DNA from: Promethearchaeota archaeon
GTDB taxonomy: Archaea > Asgardarchaeota > Lokiarchaeia > Sigynarchaeales > MK-D1
NCBI GenBank assembly: GCA_016839385.1
Contig: JAEOUK010000564.1
Span: 1 to 30,286, forward strand
DNA length: 30,286 nucleotides
Direction of reading: 5' to 3'
The notes below the pieces were generated by a model that did no database searches, was not told where the DNA came from, and worked only from the letters and a program-made list of their open reading frames with translations. Positions 7,674 to 15,330 of the stretch are shown piece by piece (within the stretch, counting starts at the first letter, position 1; each line of letters opens with the position of its first letter). Made by a program: the position numbers and the translations under genes.

Positions 7674-7681
7674 CTTAAATA
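7674..7681 (+). promoter_or_regulatory. Candidate TATA box for the 51-residue microprotein
   Basis: CTTAAATA lies about 36 bases upstream of the ATG at 7714. Transcription would begin near 7704, giving a leader of about ten bases that includes the AGGTGA site at 7703-7708. Confidence 0.35.
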
Positions 7682-7713
7682 GTAGGTAAAAATTCTGATC
7701 TTAGGTGAAATAA

Positions 7714-7869
7714 ATGGATTCAAGTTTTGGTCTTGGTGGATTGGGGGATGAAGAGGAAGAAGAACTAAGTGAAGAAGAAATAGAACAGTTAAAAGAAGAA
7801 CGAAAACGACAAAAAGAAGAACGCAAGTTGAAACGAAAACAAAAACGTAAAGACAAGTGGATTAGATAA
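7714..7869 (+). CDS. 51-residue highly charged microprotein
   Basis: An ATG-to-TAA frame encodes a 51-residue protein with a Gly-rich start (FGLGGLGD, 5-12), an acidic block (EEEEELSEEE) and then a long Lys/Arg/Glu helix ending KRKQKRKDKWIR. About two thirds of its residues are charged, with sharp acidic-to-basic polarity, which is unlikely in non-coding AT-rich DNA. An AGGTGA element lies five bases before the ATG and a TATA-like box lies further upstream. No family is recognised. The polarity suggests a coiled coil or nucleic-acid or ribosome-binding peptide, which is inference. It stands between nagB and the convergent GTPase gene. Confidence 0.65.
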   Translation: MDSSFGLGGLGDEEEEELSEEEIEQLKEERKRQKEERKLKRKQKRKDKWIR

Positions 7870-7919
7870 GAATAAAAAGAAAAATAGGTCGGAAATATCG
7901 ATTCCTTTCTAAAGAGCAG

Positions 7920-8537
7920 TTATGCTGCTGCTGGTTCCGATCCCGAGCCTTTGAGTTTCAAATAGTGCTTCAGTACCGCTTCCCTTGCGCCATAAACGAA
8001 CGCTCTCTTTACGTTGACTCCTGTAATCGCAATTGTTTCATAAATCAAGGTGTTTCCTAACCCAGCTGCGGTTAAGACCTCCTTAATTTTCTCGACTGGT
8101 GTAACATTTGGGATATCTCGTTTGTTAGCGCACATAACTAATGGAATTTCGGACTGACCGTCTTCACCTGGAAGCAATTTTGGACCATAGAATTGCATCA
8201 GTTCTTTAAAGCTCCAGATGTTTTCTTCCCATACATCGGGGCTGGAGTCCCAGACGAATATGATAGCGTCGGCTCCCTTGATCACAGTCTTCCTTTGATA
8301 TTTATGACGTCGTTGCCCAGCTACAGTAAAACATTGGAAGACCACATTTGAAACGCGTGCAACAACGCGATCAAAGAAAAGTGTTCTCCCAGTCGGATCG
8401 GCGATACTCTGTAATTTCCCGCTCGCAAGGCCTTCTTTCTTGTAAATCCACTCGAGAGCAGTTGTTTTTCCTCCCATAGTTGGACCGTAGAAGACGATTT
8501 TGAAGACTAATGAATTATCCCCGCGTCTAGATGGCAT
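7920..8537 (-). CDS. MglA-type Ras-like small GTPase
   Basis: The 205 residues carry the GTPase motifs in MglA form. G1 is YGPTMGGKTTALEWIY (17-32, K24 and T25). The switch I area is DPTGRTLFFD. The G3 loop is TVAGQ (71-75), where Ras has DTAGQ; MglA proteins similarly have TVPGQ and lack the Asp. G4 is NKRD (128-131). The protein should be a cytosolic GTP-dependent switch; bacterial MglA controls polarity and its GAP, MglB, is a Roadblock protein. A Roadblock protein occurs at 24.1 kb here. Base composition is strikingly different: three 60-base lines I counted gave 50, 42 and 53% G+C, against about a third in neighbours. The tail SGSEPAAA has no prenylation motif. Confidence 0.92.
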   Translation of the reverse strand: MPSRRGDNSLVFKIVFYGPTMGGKTTALEWIYKKEGLASGKLQSIADPTGRTLFFDRVVARVSNVVFQCFTVAGQRRHKYQRKTVIKGADAIIFVWDSSPDVWEENIWSFKELMQFYGPKLLPGEDGQSEIPLVMCANKRDIPNVTPVEKIKEVLTAAGLGNTLIYETIAITGVNVKRAFVYGAREAVLKHYLKLKGSGSEPAAA

Positions 8538-8580
8538 GTGTGATCGAGTTCCTTTTTTATTTTTTTATAGCATGTAATGC

Positions 8581-8600
8581 TAATTTTAAGCTTAAATTTA
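8581..8600. promoter_or_regulatory. Palindrome upstream of the GTPase gene
   Basis: TAATTTTAAGCTTAAATTTA is a 20-base palindrome with a single mismatched pair (T/T) and a perfect 12-base core TTTAAGCTTAAA. It lies 44 bases before the GTPase start, just downstream of a TATA-like element at 8601-8609, where a repressor site would be expected. Confidence 0.35.
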
Positions 8601-8761
8601 GTGCTTATATTTTTAATTATCGAAGGCTCTCCTATATTCTTTGCCATAAATACGATGTAGTTTTTATACGGTTGTCGTAGCATTCGGTAGAAAACTGGGA
8701 AAAAGAATTAAAAAAATGAGTCCCGGATTACATAAAAGTACTATAGAATTTTTATATTCAA

Positions 8762-8887
8762 CTAGTGTTTTAATTTAGATTTTTGAAGTGATTTCATTAT
8801 ATTTTTTAATTTTTTTCTGGAAGCAGAGCCAAAATATCTTGATTTTAAGTTTTCCATTAATAAATTGAGCAAATAATTAGTTTCCAT
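8762..8887 (-). CDS. Possible 41-residue basic small protein
   Basis: The ATG at 8887 opens a 41-codon frame, beginning METNYLLNLLMENLKSRYF and ending KSLQKSKLKH. The composition (amphipathic leucine-rich first half, Lys-rich second half, no rare-looking residues) is protein-like, but the frame is short, there is no adjacent Shine-Dalgarno site (a GGAGGT occurs about 38 bases upstream) and no family is recognised. It lies downstream of gyrA on the same strand. Confidence 0.28.
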   Translation of the reverse strand: METNYLLNLLMENLKSRYFGSASRKKLKNIMKSLQKSKLKH

Positions 8888-8960
8888 CCAATAGGAAGAA
8901 ATACTACAAGTTATGAGAGAGAATTACCTCCTGCAGCGAAAAATTCTTAGTGAACAGAGG

Positions 8961-8969
8961 AAAAAAAAA
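8961..8969 (-). terminator. Oligo-U terminator of the gyrBA operon
   Basis: Nine A on the + strand read as U9 in the gyrA transcript and begin immediately after its stop codon. Archaeal transcription commonly stops at such U tracts without a hairpin. Confidence 0.5.
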
Positions 8970-11579
8970 TTAATCCTTTGGGTCATCTAAATCTGGAGAT
9001 TCATCTTCATTATCTAATTCATCCTCTTCTGAATCTTCTTCATCAGAAGCTTCCTCTTCTGAATCTTCTTCATCAGAAGCTTCCTCTACAGAATCCCCTT
9101 CATCAGTATCCTCTTCCTCATCTTCATCTGAACGTTCACATAAAGCGACACTAGAAACAAAATCATCTTCATATAAATCGATGACTTTCACTCCTTTTGC
9201 ACTTCTACTTAGAGAACGCAGACTCAGAGAAGGCATTCGAATAATCAATCCATTTGTAGTTGCAATTAAAATATCTTCATTTGTAGCAGCCTTAACCGAG
9301 TTAACACAATCATCGTCATCTCGAAATTTGATGTTAATTACTCCTTTACCCCCACGACGAGTTTCTCGGTATAACTCAACTTTTGAGCGTTTTCCATACC
9401 CATTTTTAGTGATTGTGATCACATCAGTATCATTATCTCCAATAACCATATCTACAACATTGTCTTCTTCCCGAAGCCGAATTCCTTGAACTCCCATTGC
9501 CTTTCGACTCAAGGGACGAATCTCTAAATCGGAAAATTTAATGGCATAACCGTTTTCGGTTGCGATTAAAATATAATAGTCTTCTTCGGATAGTTTTACA
9601 TTAACCAATTCGTCATTTTCTCGTAGACTGATGGCTAGAATACCTGTTTTTCGTATGTTTTTGAACTCTCGAATACTCGTCCTTTTAACTATACCACGTT
9701 TGGTTACAAAAACTAAGAAATCTTCTTGTTCGAAATCTGCAACAGGTACCATGTGAACAATCTGCTCATCTGATTTTAATCCCACGAAGTTTACAAGTGC
9801 TTTTCCACGAGATGTTCGACTCATGAGGGGAATTTCATGAGCATATTTTGAATATACTCGTCCTTTCTTTGTAAATAGTAAAACCTTGTCATGACTCGAA
9901 ATCACAAATACATCCCGAATGACATCTTCATCCCGTTTATTAATACCTTTCTTACCCTTTCCACCGCGATTCTGAGCTTGATAAGTTTTCAATGTCATTC
10001 TTTTTATATATTGGTTCTCAGTCAGGATTATCACACAAGTTTCTTCAGGAACTACCTTCAATTGCTCTTCTTCGGGTTCTTCAACATCTTCTTGAATATC
10101 AAGAATTTCAGTTTGCCGGTCATCTCCATATTTTTTATCGATTTCGACAAGTTCCTCTTTAATAATTTGCATTCGAACTTTTTTATCTGCGATAATTTCT
10201 TCGTATCGCTTTATGTTCTCGATAAGGGTAGTTTTTTCATCTTGTAATTTTTGAGTCTGCAGTCCAGTTAATCTTCGTAATGGCATCTCGAGAATAGCAT
10301 CTGTCTGCTCTTCCGAAAGTTGATATTTCCTCATCAGTTTATCCCGAGCATCAACGGTATCTGTGGCAGTTTTAATGATTTGGACTACCTCATCAATGTT
10401 AGCGATTGCTATTAACAGACCTTCAACAAGATGCAATCGTTTTTTTGCTTGATTTAAATCGTATTCGGTTCTTCGGATGATAACCTTTTCTCTATTATCA
10501 ATATGAGCTTTTATTAAACCCATTACATTGAGTACCGACGGTTGCAATCCATTATTATCTACAAGAACTCTATTGAGTATACTATAGGAAGATTGCAATC
10601 GTGTCATCATGAATAATTGATGTTTTATTGCATTGGGATCTGAATCTTTTCTAAGATCTAAAACAATTCGGATTCCTTCACGGTTTGATTCATCTCGTAA
10701 ATCTGATACACCGCGAATTTTCTTATTATTAATTAAATGTGCGATATTCTCTACAAGTTTGAGTTTGTTCACCTGATAGGGAATTTCGGATATAATTATT
10801 TGCCGATCATCGATTTCTACTTTACCACGAACGGTTATTTTTCCTCTTCCTGAATTTATAATGTTCCGAATGCCTTTTCTCCCCATAATTATTCCTTTCG
10901 TTGGGAAATCAGGACCTTTTATATACTGAGATAATTCTTCGGGATACATATGTGGATTATCAATTACCGCAGTGATACCGTGAACAACTTCTCTAAGATT
11001 ATAAGGTGGCATGTTTGTACTCATACCCACGGCAATTCCGCTTGATCCATTAATCAATAAATTAGGAATTTTTGAGGGCATATATACGGGTTCTTTTAGA
11101 GATTCATCAAAGTTTGGAACAAACTCTACTGTATCCTTATCAATATCCTCAACTAATTCACTGGAAATAACATTCATACGAGCTTCTGTATATCGCATTG
11201 CTGCAGGAGGATCTCCATCAATAGAACCAAAATTTCCTTGTCCTTCAACTAATGGATATCGTAACGAGAAATCTTGCGCTAAACGCACGAGAGCATCGTA
11301 AACAGACGCGTCACCATGGGGATGATACTTTCCTAATACGTCACCAACGATTCGAGCGCATTTCTTAAAGGGTTGGGTGTGATTGAAACGATTTACGTAC
11401 ATAGAGTATATTATTCGACGTTGGACGGGTTTTAATCCATCCCGAACATCAGGAATTGCACGTCCTATAATAACACTGTAGGCATAATCTAAGTAGCTTT
11501 GACTCATCTGGTCATTTATGGATTCGGCTTTTACCGTATCTTTTTTTTTCTGTGTGTTACTATCAGTAGTTTGAGTCAT
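8970..11579 (-). CDS. gyrA: DNA gyrase subunit A
   Basis: The 869-residue protein is a full-length bacterial-type GyrA. The winged-helix/tower region has the catalytic tyrosine Y130 in RYTEARM, preceded by [10 protein letters not shown] (86-95). The C-terminal beta-pinwheel includes the GyrA box QNRGGKG (536-542), which in gyrase (not topoisomerase IV) supports DNA wrapping and negative supercoiling. A91 stands where E. coli has quinolone-contact S83; D95 matches D87. After the pinwheel come about 50 residues of acidic tail with a duplicated [10 protein letters not shown] unit. A GGAGGAG Shine-Dalgarno site lies 8 bases before the start in the 19-base gap after gyrB, so the two subunits are co-transcribed. 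Archaeal gyrases are generally regarded as bacterial acquisitions. Confidence 0.97.
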   Translation of the reverse strand: MTQTTDSNTQKKKDTVKAESINDQMSQSYLDYAYSVIIGRAIPDVRDGLKPVQRRIIYSMYVNRFNHTQPFKKCARIVGDVLGKYHPHGDASVYDALVRLAQDFSLRYPLVEGQGNFGSIDGDPPAAMRYTEARMNVISSELVEDIDKDTVEFVPNFDESLKEPVYMPSKIPNLLINGSSGIAVGMSTNMPPYNLREVVHGITAVIDNPHMYPEELSQYIKGPDFPTKGIIMGRKGIRNIINSGRGKITVRGKVEIDDRQIIISEIPYQVNKLKLVENIAHLINNKKIRGVSDLRDESNREGIRIVLDLRKDSDPNAIKHQLFMMTRLQSSYSILNRVLVDNNGLQPSVLNVMGLIKAHIDNREKVIIRRTEYDLNQAKKRLHLVEGLLIAIANIDEVVQIIKTATDTVDARDKLMRKYQLSEEQTDAILEMPLRRLTGLQTQKLQDEKTTLIENIKRYEEIIADKKVRMQIIKEELVEIDKKYGDDRQTEILDIQEDVEEPEEEQLKVVPEETCVIILTENQYIKRMTLKTYQAQNRGGKGKKGINKRDEDVIRDVFVISSHDKVLLFTKKGRVYSKYAHEIPLMSRTSRGKALVNFVGLKSDEQIVHMVPVADFEQEDFLVFVTKRGIVKRTSIREFKNIRKTGILAISLRENDELVNVKLSEEDYYILIATENGYAIKFSDLEIRPLSRKAMGVQGIRLREEDNVVDMVIGDNDTDVITITKNGYGKRSKVELYRETRRGGKGVINIKFRDDDDCVNSVKAATNEDILIATTNGLIIRMPSLSLRSLSRSAKGVKVIDLYEDDFVSSVALCERSDEDEEEDTDEGDSVEEASDEEDSEEEASDEEDSEEDELDNEDESPDLDDPKD
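9022..9087. repeat. 30-base tandem repeat in the gyrA acidic tail
   Basis: The sequence is periodic with a 30-base step and no mismatch across 66 bases (about 2.2 copies), flanked by mismatches at 9021 and 9088. It encodes the duplicated acidic decapeptide [10 protein letters not shown], so the tail probably grew by in-frame slippage. Confidence 0.9.
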
Positions 11580-11587
11580 CGTTCAGC

Positions 11588-11595
11588 TCTCCTCC
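11588..11595 (-). promoter_or_regulatory. Ribosome binding site of gyrA
   Basis: On the minus strand GGAGGAGA stands 8 bases before the gyrA ATG, wholly within the 19-base gap after gyrB. It is one of the strongest Shine-Dalgarno matches in the window. Confidence 0.7.
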
Positions 11596-11598
11596 ATG

Positions 11599-13755
11599 TT
11601 AGATGTCCAAGTTTTGGACATTCTTGTAATGATCCATTATGAATTTCTTTCTTGGTAGTACTTCTTCTCCCATTAGTGTATTAAACAATTGATGAGTTTC
11701 AGTGAAATCGTTGTATCCAATTTTCAAAAGTATGCGAACTTCAGGATCCATTGTTGTTTCCCATAATTCTTCAGGATTCATTTCACCTAAACCCTTAAAT
11801 CGTTGTACTTTGATACTCTCGGTGTCATTTAGAGTATATTTTTCTTTCAGTTCATTGAGATAAGGTGTCAAGTTTTTCTCTTCATAAATGTATTTTTTGG
11901 TGTTCTTATATTTCACAAGGTAAAGAGGTGGAACTGCAACATATATATATCCTTGTTCGACAAGTGGCCGCATATACCGGAAAAAAAAGGTGAGAAGGAG
12001 AGTTTTAATGTGTGCTCCGTCAATATCGGCATCACACATGATGATAATTTTGTGATAGCGTAATTTTTCAATGTCGAAACCGGATTCTTCACTTGTATAA
12101 ATTCCGGTACCAATTGCAGAAATCATGGACCGAATTTCTGCATTCTCAGTAATTTTCAACGGACGTGCTTTTTCCACATTAAGGATTTTTCCTCGAAGTG
12201 GTAAAATTGCTTGAATCTCACGATCTCTTCCTTGCTTTGCAGAGCCTCCAGCACTAGGTCCTTCGACAATGAATAGTTCTGAATCTTCCGCATTCTTTGA
12301 AGAACAATCAGCAAGTTTACCAGGTAATCTACCCGCATCTAACGCTGATTTTCTGCGCGTTAAATCCCTAGCATTTTTTGAAGCAATTCGAGCTTTTTGA
12401 GCTAATAAGCATTTATCTATAATAAGTTTAGATTTACCAGGTTTTTCTTCAAGAAATTTCCCTAATTCATCAGTAACAATACTACTTACAATTCCTTGGA
12501 CATCGTCGTTTCCAAGTTTTGTCTTCGTTTGACCCTCAAACTGAGGTTCTGGAACTTTTACAGAAATTATAGCAGTTAACCCTTCTCGTACATCGGGTCC
12601 CGAGAAAGATACTCCTTTTAATTTCTTGCTTGGATATTTAGTAAGATAATTATTTATTGTTCTAGTCAATGAGGATTTAAAACCAGTTACGTGAGTACCC
12701 CCTTCCGGTGTACTCACATTGTTCACAAATGAAATTATATGCTCAAGATAAGTATAATTATATTGTATGGCAATTTCGACATCGATGTCATCTTCAGATT
12801 TATGAATATAAATGGGGTCATCAAATAAGACTTTATTTCCGCTATTTAGATATTGAACGAATTCGCTTGTTCCCCCTTCGTACGAATGATAGTCATATTT
12901 TTTAGTATTTTCGTCATACAATTGAATCTCGACAGTTGGATTAAGATAAGCTAATTCACGCAATCGATTATTAATTAGATCAAAATCAAATACATTTTCT
13001 TCTTCAACAAGACCTGGAAATATAGAGATGTCAGGAATAAACGTGATACGAGTTCCATGCGTGCTTTCACCAATACCTAATTCGAATTGAAAATATATAT
13101 CCTCTTCTTCATCACCATTGCCATTTCCATCTGCATGTCCATTTAAAATGCCGTTTTCTTCAGCTTTCTTAGCAATATTCAATCGTTCGGCTCGTTGATA
13201 CGCAGAAGTCTTCGGATAATCTTGATAGGGTAACTCTTTCAATTCGGATAGAGTTTTTCCTTTTCCGAATTTCTGCACGTAGTATTTTCCATTTCGAAAT
13301 ACTTCCACATACATCCACTCAGAAAGAGCTGCTACTACAGAAAGCCCTACTCCGTGAAGACCTCCAGAAATCTTATAGCTATCTTTTTTGAATTTACCAC
13401 CTGCATGTAAATGAGAAATCATTACCTCTAAAGAAGGTTTTTTATATTCTTCATTCATTTCGGTAGGAATTCCGCGTCCATTATCCTCGATTGTAACACT
13501 ACCTTCTTTATTTAAGGAAATATTAATGGAGCTACAATCACCCGCTAAAATTTCATCAATAGAATTGTCAACAACTTCCCATAAGAGATGATGCCAACCA
13601 TCCGATCCCGTACTGCCAATATACATCGCGGGTCTTTTGCGAACTCCCTCTAATCCCTTCAGAATTATGATATCCTTTGCATCATAACTCCTTTTGCTAG
13701 GAGTCGTCTTATATTGAGTTTCTCCTTTTTCCTTTGTATCAACCATGGTTTTCAT
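11599..13755 (-). CDS. gyrB: DNA gyrase subunit B
   Basis: The 718 residues comprise a GHKL ATPase domain (E60 and N64 in EVVDNSID; DNGRGIP at 91-97; GGLHGVG at 131-137), a transducer domain with the ATP-contacting QTK (409-411), the TOPRIM domain (E498 of EGPSAGG; DADID at 575-579) and the C-terminal block with RFKGLGEMNP. With GyrA it forms the ATP-driven A2B2 supercoiling enzyme. Two oddities: residues about 168-228 hold an insertion, partly low-complexity (HADGNGNGDEEED), where bacterial GyrB has a short hairpin; and P500 replaces the nearly invariant Asp of EGDSAGG. The TopoIV possibility is disfavoured by the GyrA box of its partner. M4 at 13746 is an alternative start. Confidence 0.96.
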   Translation of the reverse strand: MKTMVDTKEKGETQYKTTPSKRSYDAKDIIILKGLEGVRKRPAMYIGSTGSDGWHHLLWEVVDNSIDEILAGDCSSINISLNKEGSVTIEDNGRGIPTEMNEEYKKPSLEVMISHLHAGGKFKKDSYKISGGLHGVGLSVVAALSEWMYVEVFRNGKYYVQKFGKGKTLSELKELPYQDYPKTSAYQRAERLNIAKKAEENGILNGHADGNGNGDEEEDIYFQFELGIGESTHGTRITFIPDISIFPGLVEEENVFDFDLINNRLRELAYLNPTVEIQLYDENTKKYDYHSYEGGTSEFVQYLNSGNKVLFDDPIYIHKSEDDIDVEIAIQYNYTYLEHIISFVNNVSTPEGGTHVTGFKSSLTRTINNYLTKYPSKKLKGVSFSGPDVREGLTAIISVKVPEPQFEGQTKTKLGNDDVQGIVSSIVTDELGKFLEEKPGKSKLIIDKCLLAQKARIASKNARDLTRRKSALDAGRLPGKLADCSSKNAEDSELFIVEGPSAGGSAKQGRDREIQAILPLRGKILNVEKARPLKITENAEIRSMISAIGTGIYTSEESGFDIEKLRYHKIIIMCDADIDGAHIKTLLLTFFFRYMRPLVEQGYIYVAVPPLYLVKYKNTKKYIYEEKNLTPYLNELKEKYTLNDTESIKVQRFKGLGEMNPEELWETTMDPEVRILLKIGYNDFTETHQLFNTLMGEEVLPRKKFIMDHYKNVQNLDI

Positions 13756-14003
13756 CCAAAAATTTTACGATTATATCCACTGTATCAGATAATTTTCTAT
13801 TTTAAATCCTAAAATTAAACAAGTTTGATGCTATCCTATATAAGATAATAAGAATGTACTACTTAAATAACTAACCTCAAAATTATGAACTTCTACGTTA
13901 ATGGTTTTGAGGTAAAAAGATGTTTTGTCGGCGTAGAAGCATTTTAGAGACATAGTGTTCAACTTCAAAAAATCTTTAACTACTTTCACCAATTATTCTG
14001 ATT
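13756..14003. promoter_or_regulatory. Divergent promoter region gyrB / folP
   Basis: This 248-base gap separates the divergent gyrB and folP genes. CCTATATAAG at 13835-13844 and ACTTAAATAA at 13861-13870 are TATA-like for the + strand; TTTAAA near 13801-13806 is a candidate for gyrB on the minus strand. Two interleaved inverted repeats lie between 13874 and 13939 in the folP leader: ACCTCAAAA (13874-13882) with TTTTGAGGT (13905-13913), and CTTCTACG (13890-13897) with CGTAGAAG (13932-13939). The order A-B-A'-B' could form a pseudoknot in RNA. Confidence 0.45.
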
Positions 14004-15281
14004 ATGGTTATAATTGATCGTGAGATTTTCCCAAATTTTCATGTGGGAGATAAAAATCCACCAATCTATCAAGGTATCCTAAATATAAGTCCTGAGAGCT
14101 TTTACAAAGGAAGTGTGATCAAACCAGAGATTTTTACTAAGGTCGTAGATGATTTTCTCGTAAAAAATGTGAAGATTTTAGATGTAGGTTCGAGATCTAC
14201 TGCTCCTGGAGTGATTGCGATAACACGTGAAGAAGAGCTGGAGAGATTAAGACCTTATATTTCCACACTTTGTGAAATCCTCCCAAAAGATATTGTAGTA
14301 TCAGTTGATACTCAATATTCTGAGATAGCCCAGTATTGCATTAAGGAATTACGGCAAGCTAATTTGCGAGTAATCGTTAATGATGTCGCAGGGTTAAAAA
14401 TGGATGAAAAAATGATGGACGTTATCGTTGATCAAGATATTCCAATAATTTTAATGGCATCACATCAACGTCCTGGAGATCTCCTTTCGGTAGATTCGAT
14501 TTTGGAATCTTTATTTGAGAGTGTAGAAACTTTAGAAAAACGTAATTATGATTTGAACAAACTCATTGTAGATCCAGGAATTGGAAAATGGATCCCTGAA
14601 AAAACATATGAATATGACTTAGCAATAATAGATAATTTGGAACGATTCCGTGTATTTTTACAACCAATTTTAGTAGGGATATCACGAAAATCCTTCATTG
14701 GAACTGTGTTGAATAAAAGAGATCCTGCAGATAGATTGTCAGGTACCCTAGCTGCTACCACTATTGCAGTGTATAATGGTGCGCACATCATTAGAACACA
14801 CGATGTTACACCTGAGTTGCAGGAAATGGTAAAGTTAGCTTGTGCTATTCGAAAAAATCCGTTAATTTCAGAAATTGATGGAATTACTGCTGAATTTATC
14901 TCATGTATTAGAGAACCAATTGAAGCTCGATTTTTCCTTCGCAGAATGGGAGTCACTCCAGCTGGAGCCCGTATCATGGACTCGAAAATGATAACTAAAT
15001 TAATTCTGTTAGAAAACGTAACTGTTCCGCAAGCATTGATATTAAAACAGGAATTACTTGCACGCGGAGGGGATGTTGCAATTCATAAGAGTGTAGTAAC
15101 GACTGAGAACAAGAAATATGATAAATCTCAGAATGTAATCCTCATTGGCACTGAAAAACAACTAACTTTGTTAGTTAATAAATTACGAGGTCAACAATTA
15201 GAACTTGACAAGATTGGAACCTTAATTTCTGACGTGTTAATGAAGAGTCGAGAAGTTAAATCCCTTCATACAATTAAATAA
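14004..15281 (+). CDS. folP: Dihydropteroate synthase-like protein with extra C-terminal domain
   Basis: Residues 20-285 match the DHPS TIM barrel in order: GILNISPESF (24-33), DVGSRSTAPG (60-69), SVDTQ (100-104), VNDVAG (125-130), VDPGIG (189-194), GISRKSFIG (225-233, K229) and RTHDV (264-268). The enzyme joins a pterin diphosphate to p-aminobenzoate in folate synthesis; in archaea, related proteins may serve methanopterin synthesis instead. About 140 further residues follow, with MGVTPAGARIMDSKM and VILIGTEKQLTLLVNKLRGQ; a similar extension is, to my recollection, found in DHPS of some Chloroflexota. The second GxxST-type loop reads GSRST instead of GESTR. Whether the pterin product is folate or methanopterin is undecided. 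The gene diverges from gyrB. Confidence 0.85.
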   Translation: MVIIDREIFPNFHVGDKNPPIYQGILNISPESFYKGSVIKPEIFTKVVDDFLVKNVKILDVGSRSTAPGVIAITREEELERLRPYISTLCEILPKDIVVSVDTQYSEIAQYCIKELRQANLRVIVNDVAGLKMDEKMMDVIVDQDIPIILMASHQRPGDLLSVDSILESLFESVETLEKRNYDLNKLIVDPGIGKWIPEKTYEYDLAIIDNLERFRVFLQPILVGISRKSFIGTVLNKRDPADRLSGTLAATTIAVYNGAHIIRTHDVTPELQEMVKLACAIRKNPLISEIDGITAEFISCIREPIEARFFLRRMGVTPAGARIMDSKMITKLILLENVTVPQALILKQELLARGGDVAIHKSVVTTENKKYDKSQNVILIGTEKQLTLLVNKLRGQQLELDKIGTLISDVLMKSREVKSLHTIK

Positions 15282-15330
15282 TAAAGGAATCAAAAACCTT
15301 TTTTGGAGTTCATGATGATTATGTGATGAA

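Larger units (their letters stand above)
8538..8969. other. Intergenic region between gyrA and the GTPase gene, 432 bases
   Basis: The gap contains a near-perfect 20-base palindrome (8581-8600) in the GTPase upstream region, a TATA-like GTGCTTATA (minus strand TATAAGCAC, 8601-8609), a short minus-strand frame of 41 codons (8762-8887), a GGAGGT element on the minus strand (8926-8931) and an oligo-A run (8961-8969) that is an oligo-U stretch directly after the gyrA stop codon. The rest, 8610-8760, shows nothing I can name. Confidence 0.5.

Noticed and set aside
7920..8537. Assignment of the GTPase as Arf or Rab
   Set aside because: The TVAGQ loop without the Ras Asp and the GxxxGGKTT loop fit MglA; no Arf- or Rab-specific motifs or prenylation signal are present.
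9891..10247. Long open frame antisense to gyrA
   Set aside because: Shadow of the gyrA coding strand; biased composition and no family resemblance.
14546..14977. 143-codon frame antisense to folP
   Set aside because: Mirrors the conserved DHPS coding region in reverse; no independent signals.
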